Origin: Actinomycetospora callitridis
Lineage (GTDB): Bacteria > Actinomycetota > Actinomycetes > Mycobacteriales > Pseudonocardiaceae
Direction of reading: 5' to 3'
Assembly (NCBI RefSeq): GCF_028737265.1
Contig: NZ_JAQZAK010000009.1
Coordinates: forward strand, 62,001-126,000
DNA: 64,000 bases
Shown: positions 1 through 11,105 of the stretch, one piece after another
How the letters are laid out: each line of letters starts with the position of its first letter
Numbering within the stretch: the first letter of the stretch is position 1
Translations under genes and position numbers: made by a program
Notes under the pieces: generated by a model
The model's input: the letters and a program-made list of their open reading frames with translations, nothing else
Database searches by the model: none
Told to the model about the DNA's origin: nothing

Positions 1-210
1 TCCTCGTGGGGCCGCGGCGGTACTCCGGTCGAGTTCCCGCTGAACGGGGTGATCGACGGCTTCAAGCTCGGCATCTCCGGGATGCGCGAGGGCGGCCGGC
101 GCGTGCTCGTCGTCCCGCCGCACCAGGGCTACGGCGCCCGCGGGGTGCCGCCGGTGATCCCGGCGAACGCCCACCTCGTCTTCGTCGTGGACCTGGTGAA
201 GGTCAACTAG
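1..210 (+). CDS. FKBP-type peptidyl-prolyl cis-trans isomerase (C-terminal part)
   Basis: The window opens inside this gene; about 69 C-terminal residues are visible. The fragment shows the FKBP fold signature: a GVIDGFKLGISGMREGG helix/loop, a basic strand ending VVPPHQGYG, and a closing VIPANAHLVFVVDLVKV strand. FKBP enzymes isomerise X-Pro bonds and act as folding helpers; whether this copy is cytosolic or exported cannot be told because the N-terminus is missing. It ends with TAG at 208-210 and overlaps the convergent hydrolase-glycosyltransferase gene by 8 bp. The family call is firm, the cellular role is not. Confidence 0.93.
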   Translation, partial: SSWGRGGTPVEFPLNGVIDGFKLGISGMREGGRRVLVVPPHQGYGARGVPPVIPANAHLVFVVDLVKVN

Positions 211-2296
211 TCCCGAGCACGGACGCGAGCAGCGCCGCCGCCCGCGCGGCGCCGTCGCGCGCGAAGGGCGCGGACCGGACGGGCGTCGCGAGCGCCTGCG
301 CGATCGCCGCGGCGATCGACTCCGGGGTCGCGGTGGCGTAGTCCATCCGCGTCCCCGCGCCGAGCCGGTCGAGCCGGTGCGGCACGTGGATCTGCTGCTC
401 GAAGTGGTGGGCCAGCGGGAAGTACAGGAACGGGCGGCCCGCCTCGGCGAGCTCCATCGTCGTGGTGAGCCCGCCCTGGACGACGGCGACGTCGCAGGCC
501 GCGAGCTCGCGTTCGAGGTCGGGGACGTGGCCGCGCACCTCGACGCCGTCGGGCACGGGCACCCTCGCCGGGTCGATGCGGGGCCCGGTCACGAGCACCA
601 TCCGCAGCCCCGGCACCCGCTCCCGGGCGCACGGGAACGCCGCGGCGACGCGGCGCAGCAGGGCGGTGCCGACGCCCGAGCCGCCGACGGTCACCACGCA
701 GACCGGCTCGTCGTCCCGCCACCCGAGCTCGGCCCGCAGCCGCTCGCGGTCCCGCGGCGGACCGCCCGTCGACACCCACCCGGCGAACGCGAAGTGCTCG
801 CTCGTCCAGTCGCGGACCGTCGGCAGGCCGGGTCCGAGGGGACGGGTCACCAGGTCCTCGGGCTCGCCGACGAACACCGACCGGTCGCGCAGCCGCGGGT
901 AGCGGGCGACGTGCTCGACCATCTCGGCGTTGTAGTCGGCGGTCAGCGCCGCCTCCTCGACACCGCCGTCGGGCACCGGGAGCCAGCCGACGACGTCGGT
1001 CAGCCAGGCGTAGGGCGACCGCTTGAGCTCGGGGTTCTCGTGCAGGAAGTGGTCGATCTCCCAGCCCTCGTCGGCGATGACGAGGTCGTAGTGCTCGGCG
1101 TCGACGACGTCGTGGAAGACGTGGAAGTTCGCCAGCAGGATCTCGTCCATCCGCCGGATCGCCCGGAACGCGTGCAGGTCGTGCTCCCCGGCCTCCGCCT
1201 CGATGTGGGCGCTCTCCGTGGCGAGGTCGGCGCTCGCGGGGTGGAGCCGGTCGCGGGGGCCCAGCACGGTGGTGACGGGGTGCTGGGCGAGCCAGTCGAC
1301 CGCGACGTCCGGGCACCGCTCCCGCAGGGCCTCCGCGATGGCGACGTCCCGCCGCGCGTGCCCGAGGCCGATCGGCGAGCTGACGAGCAGCACCCGGCGC
1401 TCCCGCGCGCGAGCCGGGACCCAGCTGACCCGCCCGGGACGGGCCCCGGCGAGCGACCGGACGAAGTCGCGGATCAGCAGGTTGACCCGCACCGGGTCCC
1501 GCACGGTCGGGGCGTGGCCGCCGCCGGGGATCGAGACGAGCGACCCGCCCGTCCACGCGGCGACGGCCACACCGCCGGAGTACGGCGTGACGGCGTCCGC
1601 GTCACCGTGCACGACGAGCACCGGGCAGCGCACGGCGCGGCAGATCGCCTCGGCGTCGGCCTCGGTCGGCTCGGCGATCCCCGGCACCGTGTCGATCAGG
1701 GTCTCCGCGTCGGTCTCGAGGCCCCACCCGACGAGGTCCTCGACCTGCTTCGTCGAATGCGGGTCGGTCACGACCCGGGACATGAAGAACTCGACCCAGC
1801 CCCGGAAGTCGGCCCGCCAGTAGTGCGCGTTGGCCTTCTCCCACCCCTCGTGGGTGTCGCGGACCTCGTCGAACCCCGGCGGCAGCGGCCACGGCAGCGC
1901 CGCGCCGATCGCGACGACACCGGTGACCCGCCCGGGATGCCACGCCGCGAGCTGGAGCGCGTGGCGCGCGCCCATCGAGACCCCCACCGCCACGGCCCGC
2001 TCGGTCCCGGTGGCGTCGAGGACCGCCACGGCGTCCGCGATGTGCTCGCGGTCGAGGTGGGCGGCGGCACCGCGCGGGCGGTCGGACGTCCCGTTGCCCC
2101 GGCCGTCGGCGGTGACCACCCGGAAGTGCCGCGCCAGGAACGGCGCCTGGAGCTTCCACTGCCGCATGTGGACGATCGCCCACGACGTCAGCAGGAGCAC
2201 CGTGGGCGCCTCCTCGGGACCGTCGAACACCTCGTAGCCGATGGTCACGCCGTCACGGACCACCGCGCCGGCGTCGTCCGGTTCCCTCGCGCGCAC
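203..2296 (-). CDS. alpha/beta hydrolase - glycosyltransferase fusion protein
   Basis: A 697-residue two-domain protein. Residues 1 to about 285 form an alpha/beta hydrolase: nucleophile elbow GVSMG with Ser107, an acid residue in LVVHGDADAVTP and a histidine in GGGHAPTVRDP. From about residue 300 a GT-B glycosyltransferase of the MGT/UDP-glycosyltransferase type begins (SSPIGLGHARRDVAIAEAL) and ends with a nucleotide-sugar loop VVQGGLTTTMELAEAGRP. The GTG start at 2296 is preceded by a GAGGGGG ribosome site. It follows the methyltransferase gene on the same strand after 21 bp, so the two are probably co-transcribed. Substrates are unknown; glycosylation plus methylation suggests tailoring of a small molecule or lipid, which is inference. 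The fusion is continuous, with no sign of frameshift. Confidence 0.88.
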   Translation of the reverse strand: MRAREPDDAGAVVRDGVTIGYEVFDGPEEAPTVLLLTSWAIVHMRQWKLQAPFLARHFRVVTADGRGNGTSDRPRGAAAHLDREHIADAVAVLDATGTERAVAVGVSMGARHALQLAAWHPGRVTGVVAIGAALPWPLPPGFDEVRDTHEGWEKANAHYWRADFRGWVEFFMSRVVTDPHSTKQVEDLVGWGLETDAETLIDTVPGIAEPTEADAEAICRAVRCPVLVVHGDADAVTPYSGGVAVAAWTGGSLVSIPGGGHAPTVRDPVRVNLLIRDFVRSLAGARPGRVSWVPARARERRVLLVSSPIGLGHARRDVAIAEALRERCPDVAVDWLAQHPVTTVLGPRDRLHPASADLATESAHIEAEAGEHDLHAFRAIRRMDEILLANFHVFHDVVDAEHYDLVIADEGWEIDHFLHENPELKRSPYAWLTDVVGWLPVPDGGVEEAALTADYNAEMVEHVARYPRLRDRSVFVGEPEDLVTRPLGPGLPTVRDWTSEHFAFAGWVSTGGPPRDRERLRAELGWRDDEPVCVVTVGGSGVGTALLRRVAAAFPCARERVPGLRMVLVTGPRIDPARVPVPDGVEVRGHVPDLERELAACDVAVVQGGLTTTMELAEAGRPFLYFPLAHHFEQQIHVPHRLDRLGAGTRMDYATATPESIAAAIAQALATPVRSAPFARDGAARAAALLASVLGTS

Positions 2297-2317
2297 GTCG
2301 TCCCCCTCGGCCCGTGC

Positions 2318-3373
2318 CTACGGACGGATCTCGTAGACGTGGTTGAACGGGGTCTGCGCGGCGATGCGGAACCGCGTGAACCCCGCGTCGGTGGCCACCT
2401 GGCGCAACGCTGCCGGACCGGCCTGGGCGCCCAGGCTGTAGCCGCCCGGCTGGGAGCGGCCGGCGGCGACGCAGATGAAGGAGGAGAACCCGTAGTAGAC
2501 CCTGCTGACCGGGTTCAGGTTCTCCGCGAGGGAGTCACCGGCGATCGGCTCGATCATCAGCCAGGTGCCGTCCGGGGCGAGGGTCTCCCGCACGTGGCGC
2601 GCGGCGGTGAGCGGGTCGCCCATGTCGTGCAGGCAGTCGAAGAACGTCACGAGGTCGTAGCCGGAGCCCGAGAACGTCTGGGCCGGCGCGGTCTCGAACG
2701 TGACGCGGTCGGCGACCCCGGCGTCGGCCGCGCGCTTGCGGGCGGTCTGGATCGACGCGTCGTGGTAGTCCGAGCCGATGAACGTCGACGTCGGGTAGGC
2801 CTGCGCCATGAGCACCGTCGACGACCCGTGGCCGCAGCCGACGTCGGCGACGCGCGCTCCGGCCTGCAACTTCGCCTCGACGCCGTCGAGGGCCGGGATC
2901 CACTCCGCGACGAGGTGGGCGTTGTAGCCGGGACGGAAGAACGTCTCGCAGCCGACGAACACGTCGTCGTCGTGCTCGTGCCACCCCATGCCCGCGCCGG
3001 AGCGGTAGATCTCGGTGACACGCGGCTCGGCCCGCAGCGCCCCGAGGGCGAGGACGAACGCCCCGGGCAGGTAGACGGGCCCGTCGGGGTCGGTCAGGGC
3101 GAAGGCCTGCTCCTCGGTCATCGAGAAGGTCCCGGTCGTCGGCTCGTACTGGACGTAGCCGCCCGCGGCCTGCCCGGCGAGCCACTCGCTGATGTAGCGG
3201 GGCGTCGTGCCGGTCCGTTCGGCGAGCTCCTCGGCCGTCGCCGGCCCCTCGGCGAGCGCGCGGTAGAGCCCGAGCCGGTGGCCCACGACGATCCCGCCCG
3301 CCGCCATCGTGGCGCCGAGGTCGCCGACCACCTTGCCGATGAACTCCATCGCCTTGTCCATGTCCACGGCCAT
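2318..3373 (-). CDS. SAM-dependent methyltransferase with N-terminal winged helix
   Basis: 351 residues. The N-terminal 90 residues resemble the winged-helix dimerisation region of the mycobacterial Rv2258c/Rv1403c-like methyltransferases (LAERTGTTPRYISEWLAGQAA). The catalytic Rossmann domain follows, with motif I VADVGCGHGSSTVLMAQAYP and the acidic motif FFDCLHDMGDP. It transfers a methyl group from SAM to an unidentified acceptor. I chose ATG at 3373 because GGGAGGG lies 8-9 nt upstream; an open frame continues further upstream but without homology. It is the first gene of a likely operon with the hydrolase-glycosyltransferase fusion just downstream. Confidence 0.9.
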   Translation of the reverse strand: MAVDMDKAMEFIGKVVGDLGATMAAGGIVVGHRLGLYRALAEGPATAEELAERTGTTPRYISEWLAGQAAGGYVQYEPTTGTFSMTEEQAFALTDPDGPVYLPGAFVLALGALRAEPRVTEIYRSGAGMGWHEHDDDVFVGCETFFRPGYNAHLVAEWIPALDGVEAKLQAGARVADVGCGHGSSTVLMAQAYPTSTFIGSDYHDASIQTARKRAADAGVADRVTFETAPAQTFSGSGYDLVTFFDCLHDMGDPLTAARHVRETLAPDGTWLMIEPIAGDSLAENLNPVSRVYYGFSSFICVAAGRSQPGGYSLGAQAGPAALRQVATDAGFTRFRIAAQTPFNHVYEIRP

Positions 3374-3465
3374 CGCTCGGCCCTCCCTCTCGCCCGGGGC
3401 TCCTCCCCGGGACGCGGCCACGATGACCGGGACCGTTGCGCGCTCGTTGCGCCTGCCGCCCGCGC

Positions 3466-6400
3466 CTACACCCGCGCCGGCGCCGTGGTCCCGATCCGGT
3501 CCACCCGCTCCGCCAGGTGGCGCCACCCGTGCGCCCGCGCCGCGGCGAGCAGGGGTGCGAGCGTGCGGCGCGCGCGAGCGGGCCGGTCCCGCGCGATCCA
3601 GGCCCGGGCGACCGAGACGTAGGCGTCGGCGCCGAGCAGCCAGGCCGCCGCCGGCGGTGCCGTGACGCCCGCGAGCAGGCTGTCCGCCTCGACGAGGGGC
3701 GTGTCGTCGCCGTGTGCGGCCGCGATCTCGGCGAGCGGGGCGAGACAGCGGACGCGGCAGGCCGCGGCGCCGTCGCGCCCGGCGAGCGCCAGACCGCGCC
3801 CGGCCACGGTCCGGGCCTCGGCGACGTCCTCGGTGCTCCCGCGCTCCAGGAGCGTCGCGGCGAGCAGGGAGCAGGCGGTGGGCGTCCACCACCGGTGCCC
3901 GGCCTCCCCGCCGCGCGCCACCGCCCGCCGCCCGACATGCAGGGCCTCGTCGAGGTCACCCTGCAAGCGCGCGACCCACCCGAGGTGGGCGTGGAACCAG
4001 ACGTCGTGACCGCCGTACCCCGAGTGCTCCGTCACCGCGACCGCCTCCGCGATGCGCGCCCGGGCCTCGTCCCACCGGCCGGCGGCGACCGCCGGGAACG
4101 ACCCCTCGAACACGGCCCACTGCAGGAGCCCGCGGTCCTGGAGGCGCCGGGCCAGCGGCTCGAGCTCGTCGACCACCCCGGCGAGCTCGTCGACCATGCC
4201 CGCGTAGGCGTAGGCGGTCTTGAGGCCGTCGAGTCCGAGGAGCAGCGCCCGGTCCCCGCCGGTCTCGCGGGCGACGGCGAGCGCCCGCCGGCCCTGGTCG
4301 AGGGCCTCGCCGAACCGCAGATCGTTGGCCGCCAGCACCGCGAGGCGGCCGCGGAGGTCGGCCTCGGCCACGCGGTCCCCGAGCGTCGCGGCCCGCCGGA
4401 GGCCACCGCGGAGGTACGTGACGCACTCGGCGGGCGGGATGCCGAGCGCGATCGGCACGTCGCCGCCGAGCTGGCGCAGCACCGCCATCTCGAGGCGCCG
4501 GTCGCCGGCCTCCCGGGCCGCCCGCGCCGCGCTCCGCAGGTCGGTCCACGCCTCCTCGGGACGCTCGAGGCCCTCCCGGGCGCCGGCGCGCGCCAGGAGC
4601 ACCCGGCCGACGATCTCGAGGTCGGCGACGCGCTCGGCCGCGGCGAGGGCCCGGTCGTGCAGCGACTCGGCGTCGCCCATCGCGCCCCGGCGCGCGGCGG
4701 CCTCGCCCGCGAGGAGCAGGGCGCGCGCCGCCCGCGGCCAGTCCTCGGCCGCCGCGGCGTGGGCCCCGACCGCCTCCGGTGTCGCGGACAGCAGGTCGGC
4801 CGCGCGCCGGTGGTGCAGGCGGCGCACGGGATCGGGCGTGCTGGCGTGGAGCACCTCGTGCACCAGGTCGTTCGCGAACTCGTACGCGGCCCCGGTCGGG
4901 ATCAGCAGGCGTGCGTGGGCGGCGCGCTCGCACCGGCGGGCGATCTCCGGCACCGGGAGCTCCAGCAGGCCCGCGGCCACCTCGGGGTCGAGGGACGCGC
5001 CGAGGACCGCCCCGGCCCGCAGCAGCTCCTCGACCTCCGGCCCGAGACGCCGGACGCGCGCGAGCACCGCGGCCTGGAGGGTCTCGGGCACGCCCACCTC
5101 GCCGGAGTCGAGCCCGCGCAGGGTCTCGACGACGAACAGCGGGTGCCCGCGGGTACGCCGGTGGATCGTCGGGGCCAGGTCGCGACGCCCGACCCGGTCG
5201 GCGAGCGCGACGACCGCGGTGGGGTCCAGCGGGCCGAGGTCGAGGCGCTCGGCGACGTCGTCGAGGTGCGCCAACACCGTCGCTCCCTCCTCGGCGCGCA
5301 CCGTCGCGCACACGAGGAACCGGGCGCCCCCGGGACGCAGGGCGAGGAAGTGCAGCAGCTCCACGGTGGCCAGGCCGGCGTTGTGCAGGTCGTCGACCAC
5401 GAGCAGCAGGGGCGCGGTCGCGGTGACGTCGACGAGCAGAGCGGCGAGCGCGGCGAACACCCGGCGCGGCTCGGGGCGCTCGAGCGACGACGACCCGTCG
5501 GGCACGAGGTCCGGGAACAGGGCCGCCAGCACCTGCGCGCGGGGGCCGTTCACCGGCCAGGGCCCCGGGAGCGCCGCGAGCACCGGGCCGAGCGCGTCGA
5601 CCACGGGCTGCAGGAACAGCGAGCGCTCCGCGGCGTGGCAGCGCGCGGACGCCACCCGCCCGCCGGTGGCCGCGGCCAGCTCCGTGACCTCGGTGGCGAG
5701 CCGCGTCTTGCCGATCCCCGCCTCGCCGGCGAGCAGCACGAGCCCGGACCGCCCGCGGGCCGCGGCGTCCCAGCGCCGGGTTAGGCGGGCGATCTCGTCG
5801 GTGCGCCCCACGCAGTGGCGCGCGGAGGGCGGACCCGCCCGGGGCGCGGGCCCGTCCCGGCCGGCTTCCTGGTCCCGCAGGAGCGCGAGGTACTCCGCGC
5901 GCGTCCGTGGTGCGGGCTCGAGGCCCAGCTCGTCGGCGAGCTCGATCCGCAGCCGATGGTAGTGCTCGACGGCGCGCGAGGGCTCGCCGGCGAGCTGGTG
6001 GGCCCGCATGACCAGGCGGTGGGCCGTCTCGTCGAACCGGTCGGCGCCCACCGCGTCGGCGCCGGCCCGCCGGGCCCGGTCGGCGTCGCCCGTGCCCAGA
6101 GCGGCCCGGGCGTCGGTGTGGCGGGCCCGCCGGACCAGCTCGCGCCACTCCGCGCGGGCCGCCACGACCCAGGGCTCGTCCACCTCCTCGGGCAGGGGCT
6201 CCCCGGTGCCCAGCAGCTCGAGGGCCCGGGCAGCGGTGCTCGCGGCGAGCCCGGCGGCCCCGTCGGCGAGCCGCCGGTCGGCCTCGTCGAGCAGGCGCGC
6301 CGCCTCGTCGAGGTCGACGGTGACGCCCGGGGCCGCGCCGAGGCGGTAGCCGCACCGGTCACCCAGCAGGATGTCGGGGTCCAGGCGGCTGCGGAGCCTG

Positions 6401-6621
6401 CTGACGAGCGTCGCCACGCCGGCGGCGGGGTGCCGCGGCGACCGCCCGGTGCTTCCGTCCCAGAGCTCCTCGGCGAGCTGGTCGCCGGTGAGCACCGCCG
6501 GACGCCGCGCGGCGAGCAGCGCCAGCAGCCGCCGCTCCTTCGGGCTCCCGATGCGCAGCGCCTCGGGCGGCGAGCCCCGCTCCACGCGCAACGGACCGGC
6601 GAGCCGGACCGTGACACCCAT
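3466..6621 (-). CDS. SARP/AfsR-type regulator with BTAD, ATPase and TPR-like regions
   Basis: About 1051 residues. It begins with an OmpR-like winged helix (VRLAGPLRVERG, then PKERRLLALLAARRPAVLTGDQLAEELW split over residues 1-60), followed by a bacterial transcriptional activator domain to about residue 245. The STAND-type ATPase has Walker A GEAGIGKT near residue 300 and Walker B LLLVVDDLHNAG. The C-terminal half is alpha-helical and TPR-like. Such proteins are ATP-responsive activators, often of secondary metabolism or stress genes in Actinobacteria. ATG at 6621 is used; a GTG directly before it (6624) is an alternative. A 92-bp gap separates it from the methyltransferase gene downstream on the same strand, so it may activate that pair; this is inference. 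Confidence 0.92.
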   Translation of the reverse strand: MGVTVRLAGPLRVERGSPPEALRIGSPKERRLLALLAARRPAVLTGDQLAEELWDGSTGRSPRHPAAGVATLVSRLRSRLDPDILLGDRCGYRLGAAPGVTVDLDEAARLLDEADRRLADGAAGLAASTAARALELLGTGEPLPEEVDEPWVVAARAEWRELVRRARHTDARAALGTGDADRARRAGADAVGADRFDETAHRLVMRAHQLAGEPSRAVEHYHRLRIELADELGLEPAPRTRAEYLALLRDQEAGRDGPAPRAGPPSARHCVGRTDEIARLTRRWDAAARGRSGLVLLAGEAGIGKTRLATEVTELAAATGGRVASARCHAAERSLFLQPVVDALGPVLAALPGPWPVNGPRAQVLAALFPDLVPDGSSSLERPEPRRVFAALAALLVDVTATAPLLLVVDDLHNAGLATVELLHFLALRPGGARFLVCATVRAEEGATVLAHLDDVAERLDLGPLDPTAVVALADRVGRRDLAPTIHRRTRGHPLFVVETLRGLDSGEVGVPETLQAAVLARVRRLGPEVEELLRAGAVLGASLDPEVAAGLLELPVPEIARRCERAAHARLLIPTGAAYEFANDLVHEVLHASTPDPVRRLHHRRAADLLSATPEAVGAHAAAAEDWPRAARALLLAGEAAARRGAMGDAESLHDRALAAAERVADLEIVGRVLLARAGAREGLERPEEAWTDLRSAARAAREAGDRRLEMAVLRQLGGDVPIALGIPPAECVTYLRGGLRRAATLGDRVAEADLRGRLAVLAANDLRFGEALDQGRRALAVARETGGDRALLLGLDGLKTAYAYAGMVDELAGVVDELEPLARRLQDRGLLQWAVFEGSFPAVAAGRWDEARARIAEAVAVTEHSGYGGHDVWFHAHLGWVARLQGDLDEALHVGRRAVARGGEAGHRWWTPTACSLLAATLLERGSTEDVAEARTVAGRGLALAGRDGAAACRVRCLAPLAEIAAAHGDDTPLVEADSLLAGVTAPPAAAWLLGADAYVSVARAWIARDRPARARRTLAPLLAAARAHGWRHLAERVDRIGTTAPARV

Positions 6622-6713
6622 CACGACACTATGCGACCGCCGGCCCGCCGTGGCAACGGCTGGGTCGCCCGTTCAGCGCAGCGATCGGGCGAAAGTCTGA
6701 CTCCGAGTGACGG

Positions 6714-8042
<1,329 letters not shown>

Positions 8043-8108
8043 GGCGGACCCCCCGGGGTCGTCAAGAGAACGGTCGGGACGGACTGCCCGCCACGCCGCG
8101 GGGCGTCC

Positions 8109-10823
8109 TCACGCTAACCCAGGACCGGGATCGATTCCGGCGCCGGGGAACAACCTCACGAGATCGCTCCTCGACCGCATCCCGAGCTTGCGGTAGACGC
8201 GGGTGAGGTGGTTCTCGACGGTCTTGCGGGAGACGAACAGGGCTGCCGCGGCCTCGTCGTTCGTCCGCCCCTCGGCGACGACCCGCGCGACCTGGAACTC
8301 CTGGGGCGTCAGGGCCGACCAGACCGTCTCGCGACCCGCCCGCCGCGGCGGGGGAGCTCCGGCGGCCGCGAGCTCGGCCTCGGCGCGGGCGATCCAGGGT
8401 CGGGCACCGAGGCCCACGAACAGCGCGTACGCGTCGCGGGCGGCGGCGCGGGCCACGGCGGGCCGCCGCAACCGTCGCAGCGACTCGGCCTCGGCGAGCA
8501 GGGTGCGGGCCCGTTCGAACGGCTGGTCGCTCCGGGCGTGCGCCTCGTGGGCACACGCGAAGGCGTCCGCCGCGTCGTCGTCGCAGGTGGCCAGGATCCC
8601 GCGGCAGCGCGCGGCGGTGGCGGCGGGGAAGGCGAGGCCGGTCCCGGCCTTGTCCTCCCACCACGCGAGCACCTCCCGGGCGCGCTCCGGCGCACCGCTG
8701 CGGACCAGCGCCTCCACGAGGTCCGGTCCGTAGGGCACGACGTTGCTCGCGCCGAGGCCGTCGGCCGTCGCGCGCCGATGGGCGCGCTCGAGGTGCCCGA
8801 CGGCGTCCTCGGCCTCCCCGACGGCCAGCGCGGCGAGGCCCTCGACCGCAGGGACGTAGGTCAGCAGGCAGTCGACGCCGTGCGAGCCGATCTCGGCGAG
8901 GACCCGTCGGGTGCGTTCGCGACTGCGGTCGACGTCGCCGACCATCGCGTCGAGCCGGGCGAGGATCAGCAGCGCGACCGCCGCGGTCCCGCGCTCCCCG
9001 CGCTCCTCGGCCCACTGCAGGCCCTCGACGGCGTCGGCGCGCGCGGCGGGCCAGCGGCCGCGCCAGAGCTCGACGTCCGCGCGGACCGCGTGGGCGAACG
9101 CGAGCATCGCGCCCACGCCGTGGCGCCGTGCGGCGGCGAGCAGCGTGTCGATCCGCCGGTGCGCGTCGGCGTAGCGCTCGACGTAGACCTCGGTCTGGGC
9201 GCGCAGGGCCTCGTCCTGGAGGTCCCAGGGTGTCGCGCCGAGGTGGCCGAGGCCGTCGAGGATCGGCAGGGCCGCCGACGGGTCCCCGCCCAGGACCAGG
9301 GCGTGCGCCTCGGGCGCCCGCCGGACCGGTGTCCCGGTCGGCGTGAGCGACGCCGCGGTGCGGACGAGGGCGAGCACGTCGCGGACGCGCCCCGCCATGG
9401 CGGCGGGCGCCGTGGCCTCGGTGTAGATAGCGGCGGCTGCGGCGGGGTCCTCGGACGCCACGCGCTCGGCGGCGCGGACGAGGTCGTCGACGGCCCGCCC
9501 GGGGTCGCCGAGCCAGGTGGTCGCCCTGCTCCGCACGATCTCGGCACGCGCGGCGAAGGCGTCGTCGTCGTCCAGGGCGAGGGCCGCCTCCGCGTGGCCG
9601 GCGGCGAGGTCGAGCGACCCGGCGAGCAGGAACTCCCGGGCGGCCGCGAGCAGCCGGTCGGCGCGGTCCCAGCGGTCGGTGCTCAGCTGCGCGGAGCGTG
9701 CCCACGCCTCGGCCGCACTGCCGTGCCCGCCGCGCTCCGCCGCCGACCGCGCCGCCGCCGCGAGCCGCTCTCCGACGACGTCGTCGGTGCCCTCGATGCG
9801 CGCCGCCTCGTGCCAGGCGCGCCGGATGCCGGTGGTGCGTGCGGCGAGGGCCTCGTGGACGCGACGCGTGAGGGGCGGGTCCGCGGCGAGGAGGACCGGA
9901 CGGAGCAGCGGGTGGCGCAGGTCCGGGCGTCCCTCGTGCGTCCGGAGCAGGCCGGCCTCCTCGCCGGGCTGGAGGTCGTGGGCGGCGAGGCCGAGGTCGG
10001 CGAGGACGAGGTCGACCTCGTCGGCACCCGCCGAGCCGGCGGCGGCCAGCACCGTGACCGCGGTCCTCGACGACTCCGGCAACGCCTCGAGCGCGCCCGT
10101 CCAGAGCGCTTCGAGGGCCGGTCCGGCGCGCGGGGGGACCGCCGGGCCGAGGTGACGGGCGTTCTCCACCAGCGCGAGCGGATGGCCCGCGAGGCCGACG
10201 ACGAGCCGGTCCACCGCGACCGGCGCCAGCTCCCCGGTCAGTCGGCGCAGGAGCTCGCGGCTCTCCGTGCCCGACAGGCGTCCGACGTCGACGACCACCG
10301 CGCCCGGCACCACGCGGCGCTCGTCGCGCGTGGCGAACACCAGGGAGACCCGCGGCGACTGCAGCCGCCGCGCCACGAACAGGAGGACCTCCGTCGACGG
10401 CGGGTCGACCCACTGCAGGTCGTCGACGACGACGAGCAGCCCCTCGTGCTCGCCGACGGCCTCGAGGAGGCCGAGGACCGCCGCGCACACCGCCAGGGGA
10501 CCCGACGGACGTCCGGCGCGGCGGGCGACGCTCACCTCGAGCGCCTCACGCTGCACCTCGGGGAGCGCGGGCAACCGGTCCGCCACGGGGTGCACGAGGT
10601 CGGCCAGGGTCGCGAACGGGAGGTGCGACTCCTCCTCGCTGCCGGCGACCCGCACCGTCCGGACCGCGGCGCGGGCGGCCACGCGCTCCAGCAGCTCGGT
10701 CTTGCCGATCCCCGGCTCGCCGCGCACGACCGCGACTCGCTCCGGCCCGCCCGCGACGAGCCCGCACAGCGCCTCGAGCTCGGCATCGCGCCCGACGAAG
10801 GGCGGTGCGTCGGTAGCTGTCAT
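8109..10823 (-). CDS. LAL-type LuxR family transcriptional regulator (large ATP-binding)
   Basis: 904 residues. Walker A GEPGIGKT lies near residues 35-42 and Walker B LLVVVDDLQWVDPPS near residue 120. A long helical repeat region of the MalT type follows. The C-terminal LuxR helix-turn-helix (LTPQEFQVARVVAEGRTNDE, then SRKTVENHLTRVYRKLG) is near residues 835-895. LAL proteins activate transcription after inducer and ATP binding. ATG at 10823 is chosen because the GRDAELEAL ATPase start follows directly and GAGGGGGAACC lies upstream; an open frame extends further upstream without homology. It is divergent from the peroxidase cassette across a 355-bp region holding two similar GGGGA/TCCCC dyads, so it is the obvious candidate regulator of that cassette. 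Confidence 0.93.
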   Translation of the reverse strand: MTATDAPPFVGRDAELEALCGLVAGGPERVAVVRGEPGIGKTELLERVAARAAVRTVRVAGSEEESHLPFATLADLVHPVADRLPALPEVQREALEVSVARRAGRPSGPLAVCAAVLGLLEAVGEHEGLLVVVDDLQWVDPPSTEVLLFVARRLQSPRVSLVFATRDERRVVPGAVVVDVGRLSGTESRELLRRLTGELAPVAVDRLVVGLAGHPLALVENARHLGPAVPPRAGPALEALWTGALEALPESSRTAVTVLAAAGSAGADEVDLVLADLGLAAHDLQPGEEAGLLRTHEGRPDLRHPLLRPVLLAADPPLTRRVHEALAARTTGIRRAWHEAARIEGTDDVVGERLAAAARSAAERGGHGSAAEAWARSAQLSTDRWDRADRLLAAAREFLLAGSLDLAAGHAEAALALDDDDAFAARAEIVRSRATTWLGDPGRAVDDLVRAAERVASEDPAAAAAIYTEATAPAAMAGRVRDVLALVRTAASLTPTGTPVRRAPEAHALVLGGDPSAALPILDGLGHLGATPWDLQDEALRAQTEVYVERYADAHRRIDTLLAAARRHGVGAMLAFAHAVRADVELWRGRWPAARADAVEGLQWAEERGERGTAAVALLILARLDAMVGDVDRSRERTRRVLAEIGSHGVDCLLTYVPAVEGLAALAVGEAEDAVGHLERAHRRATADGLGASNVVPYGPDLVEALVRSGAPERAREVLAWWEDKAGTGLAFPAATAARCRGILATCDDDAADAFACAHEAHARSDQPFERARTLLAEAESLRRLRRPAVARAAARDAYALFVGLGARPWIARAEAELAAAGAPPPRRAGRETVWSALTPQEFQVARVVAEGRTNDEAAAALFVSRKTVENHLTRVYRKLGMRSRSDLVRLFPGAGIDPGPGLA

Positions 10824-10925
10824 CGGTTCCCCCTCGGTGGTGGTGACACCGGGGCGTGCGTGGTGCGTGGGACACAGGATGACGGGCGCGGCGTGGGGAG
10901 CAGTGCCGCCTTTCGGGTCGAACCG

Positions 10926-10937
10926 GGGGATTTCCCC
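10926..10937. promoter_or_regulatory. candidate operator dyad 1 (GGGGATTTCCCC)
   Basis: A 12-bp inverted repeat with GGGGA/TCCCC arms; only the two central bases break symmetry. It sits in the 355-bp divergent region between the LuxR-type gene and the peroxidase gene, about 100 bp from the luxR start. It is followed by CTGTGCC, a context resembling that of dyad 2 (CTCTGCC). The GGGA-WW-TCCC core resembles LuxR-family operators as I recall them (PimM type), but binding is inferred. Apart from the two dyads I see no gene or RNA in 10824-11178. Confidence 0.45.
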
Positions 10938-11105
10938 TGTGCCGGGGGAAAGGCTTTCTAGGCCGTTCGCAGGAAGGTGCGAGGAACGAACAACCATGCG
11001 CAACTGATCGGTGACCCGGAGTTGGAATCGGTCGATCGGTCGGTGACGGCGCGCATTCGTGCGGTAGTCGCTCGGCCACTCCCCGATGACCTGTTTCTGC
11101 AGGTG

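Noticed and set aside
377..3622. A 1081-codon open frame on the + strand
   Set aside because: It lies opposite the hydrolase-glycosyltransferase and methyltransferase genes; composition-driven frame with no recognisable domain.
3436..5784. Long + strand frame opposite the SARP gene
   Set aside because: Antisense shadow caused by high GC; no domain or ribosome site.
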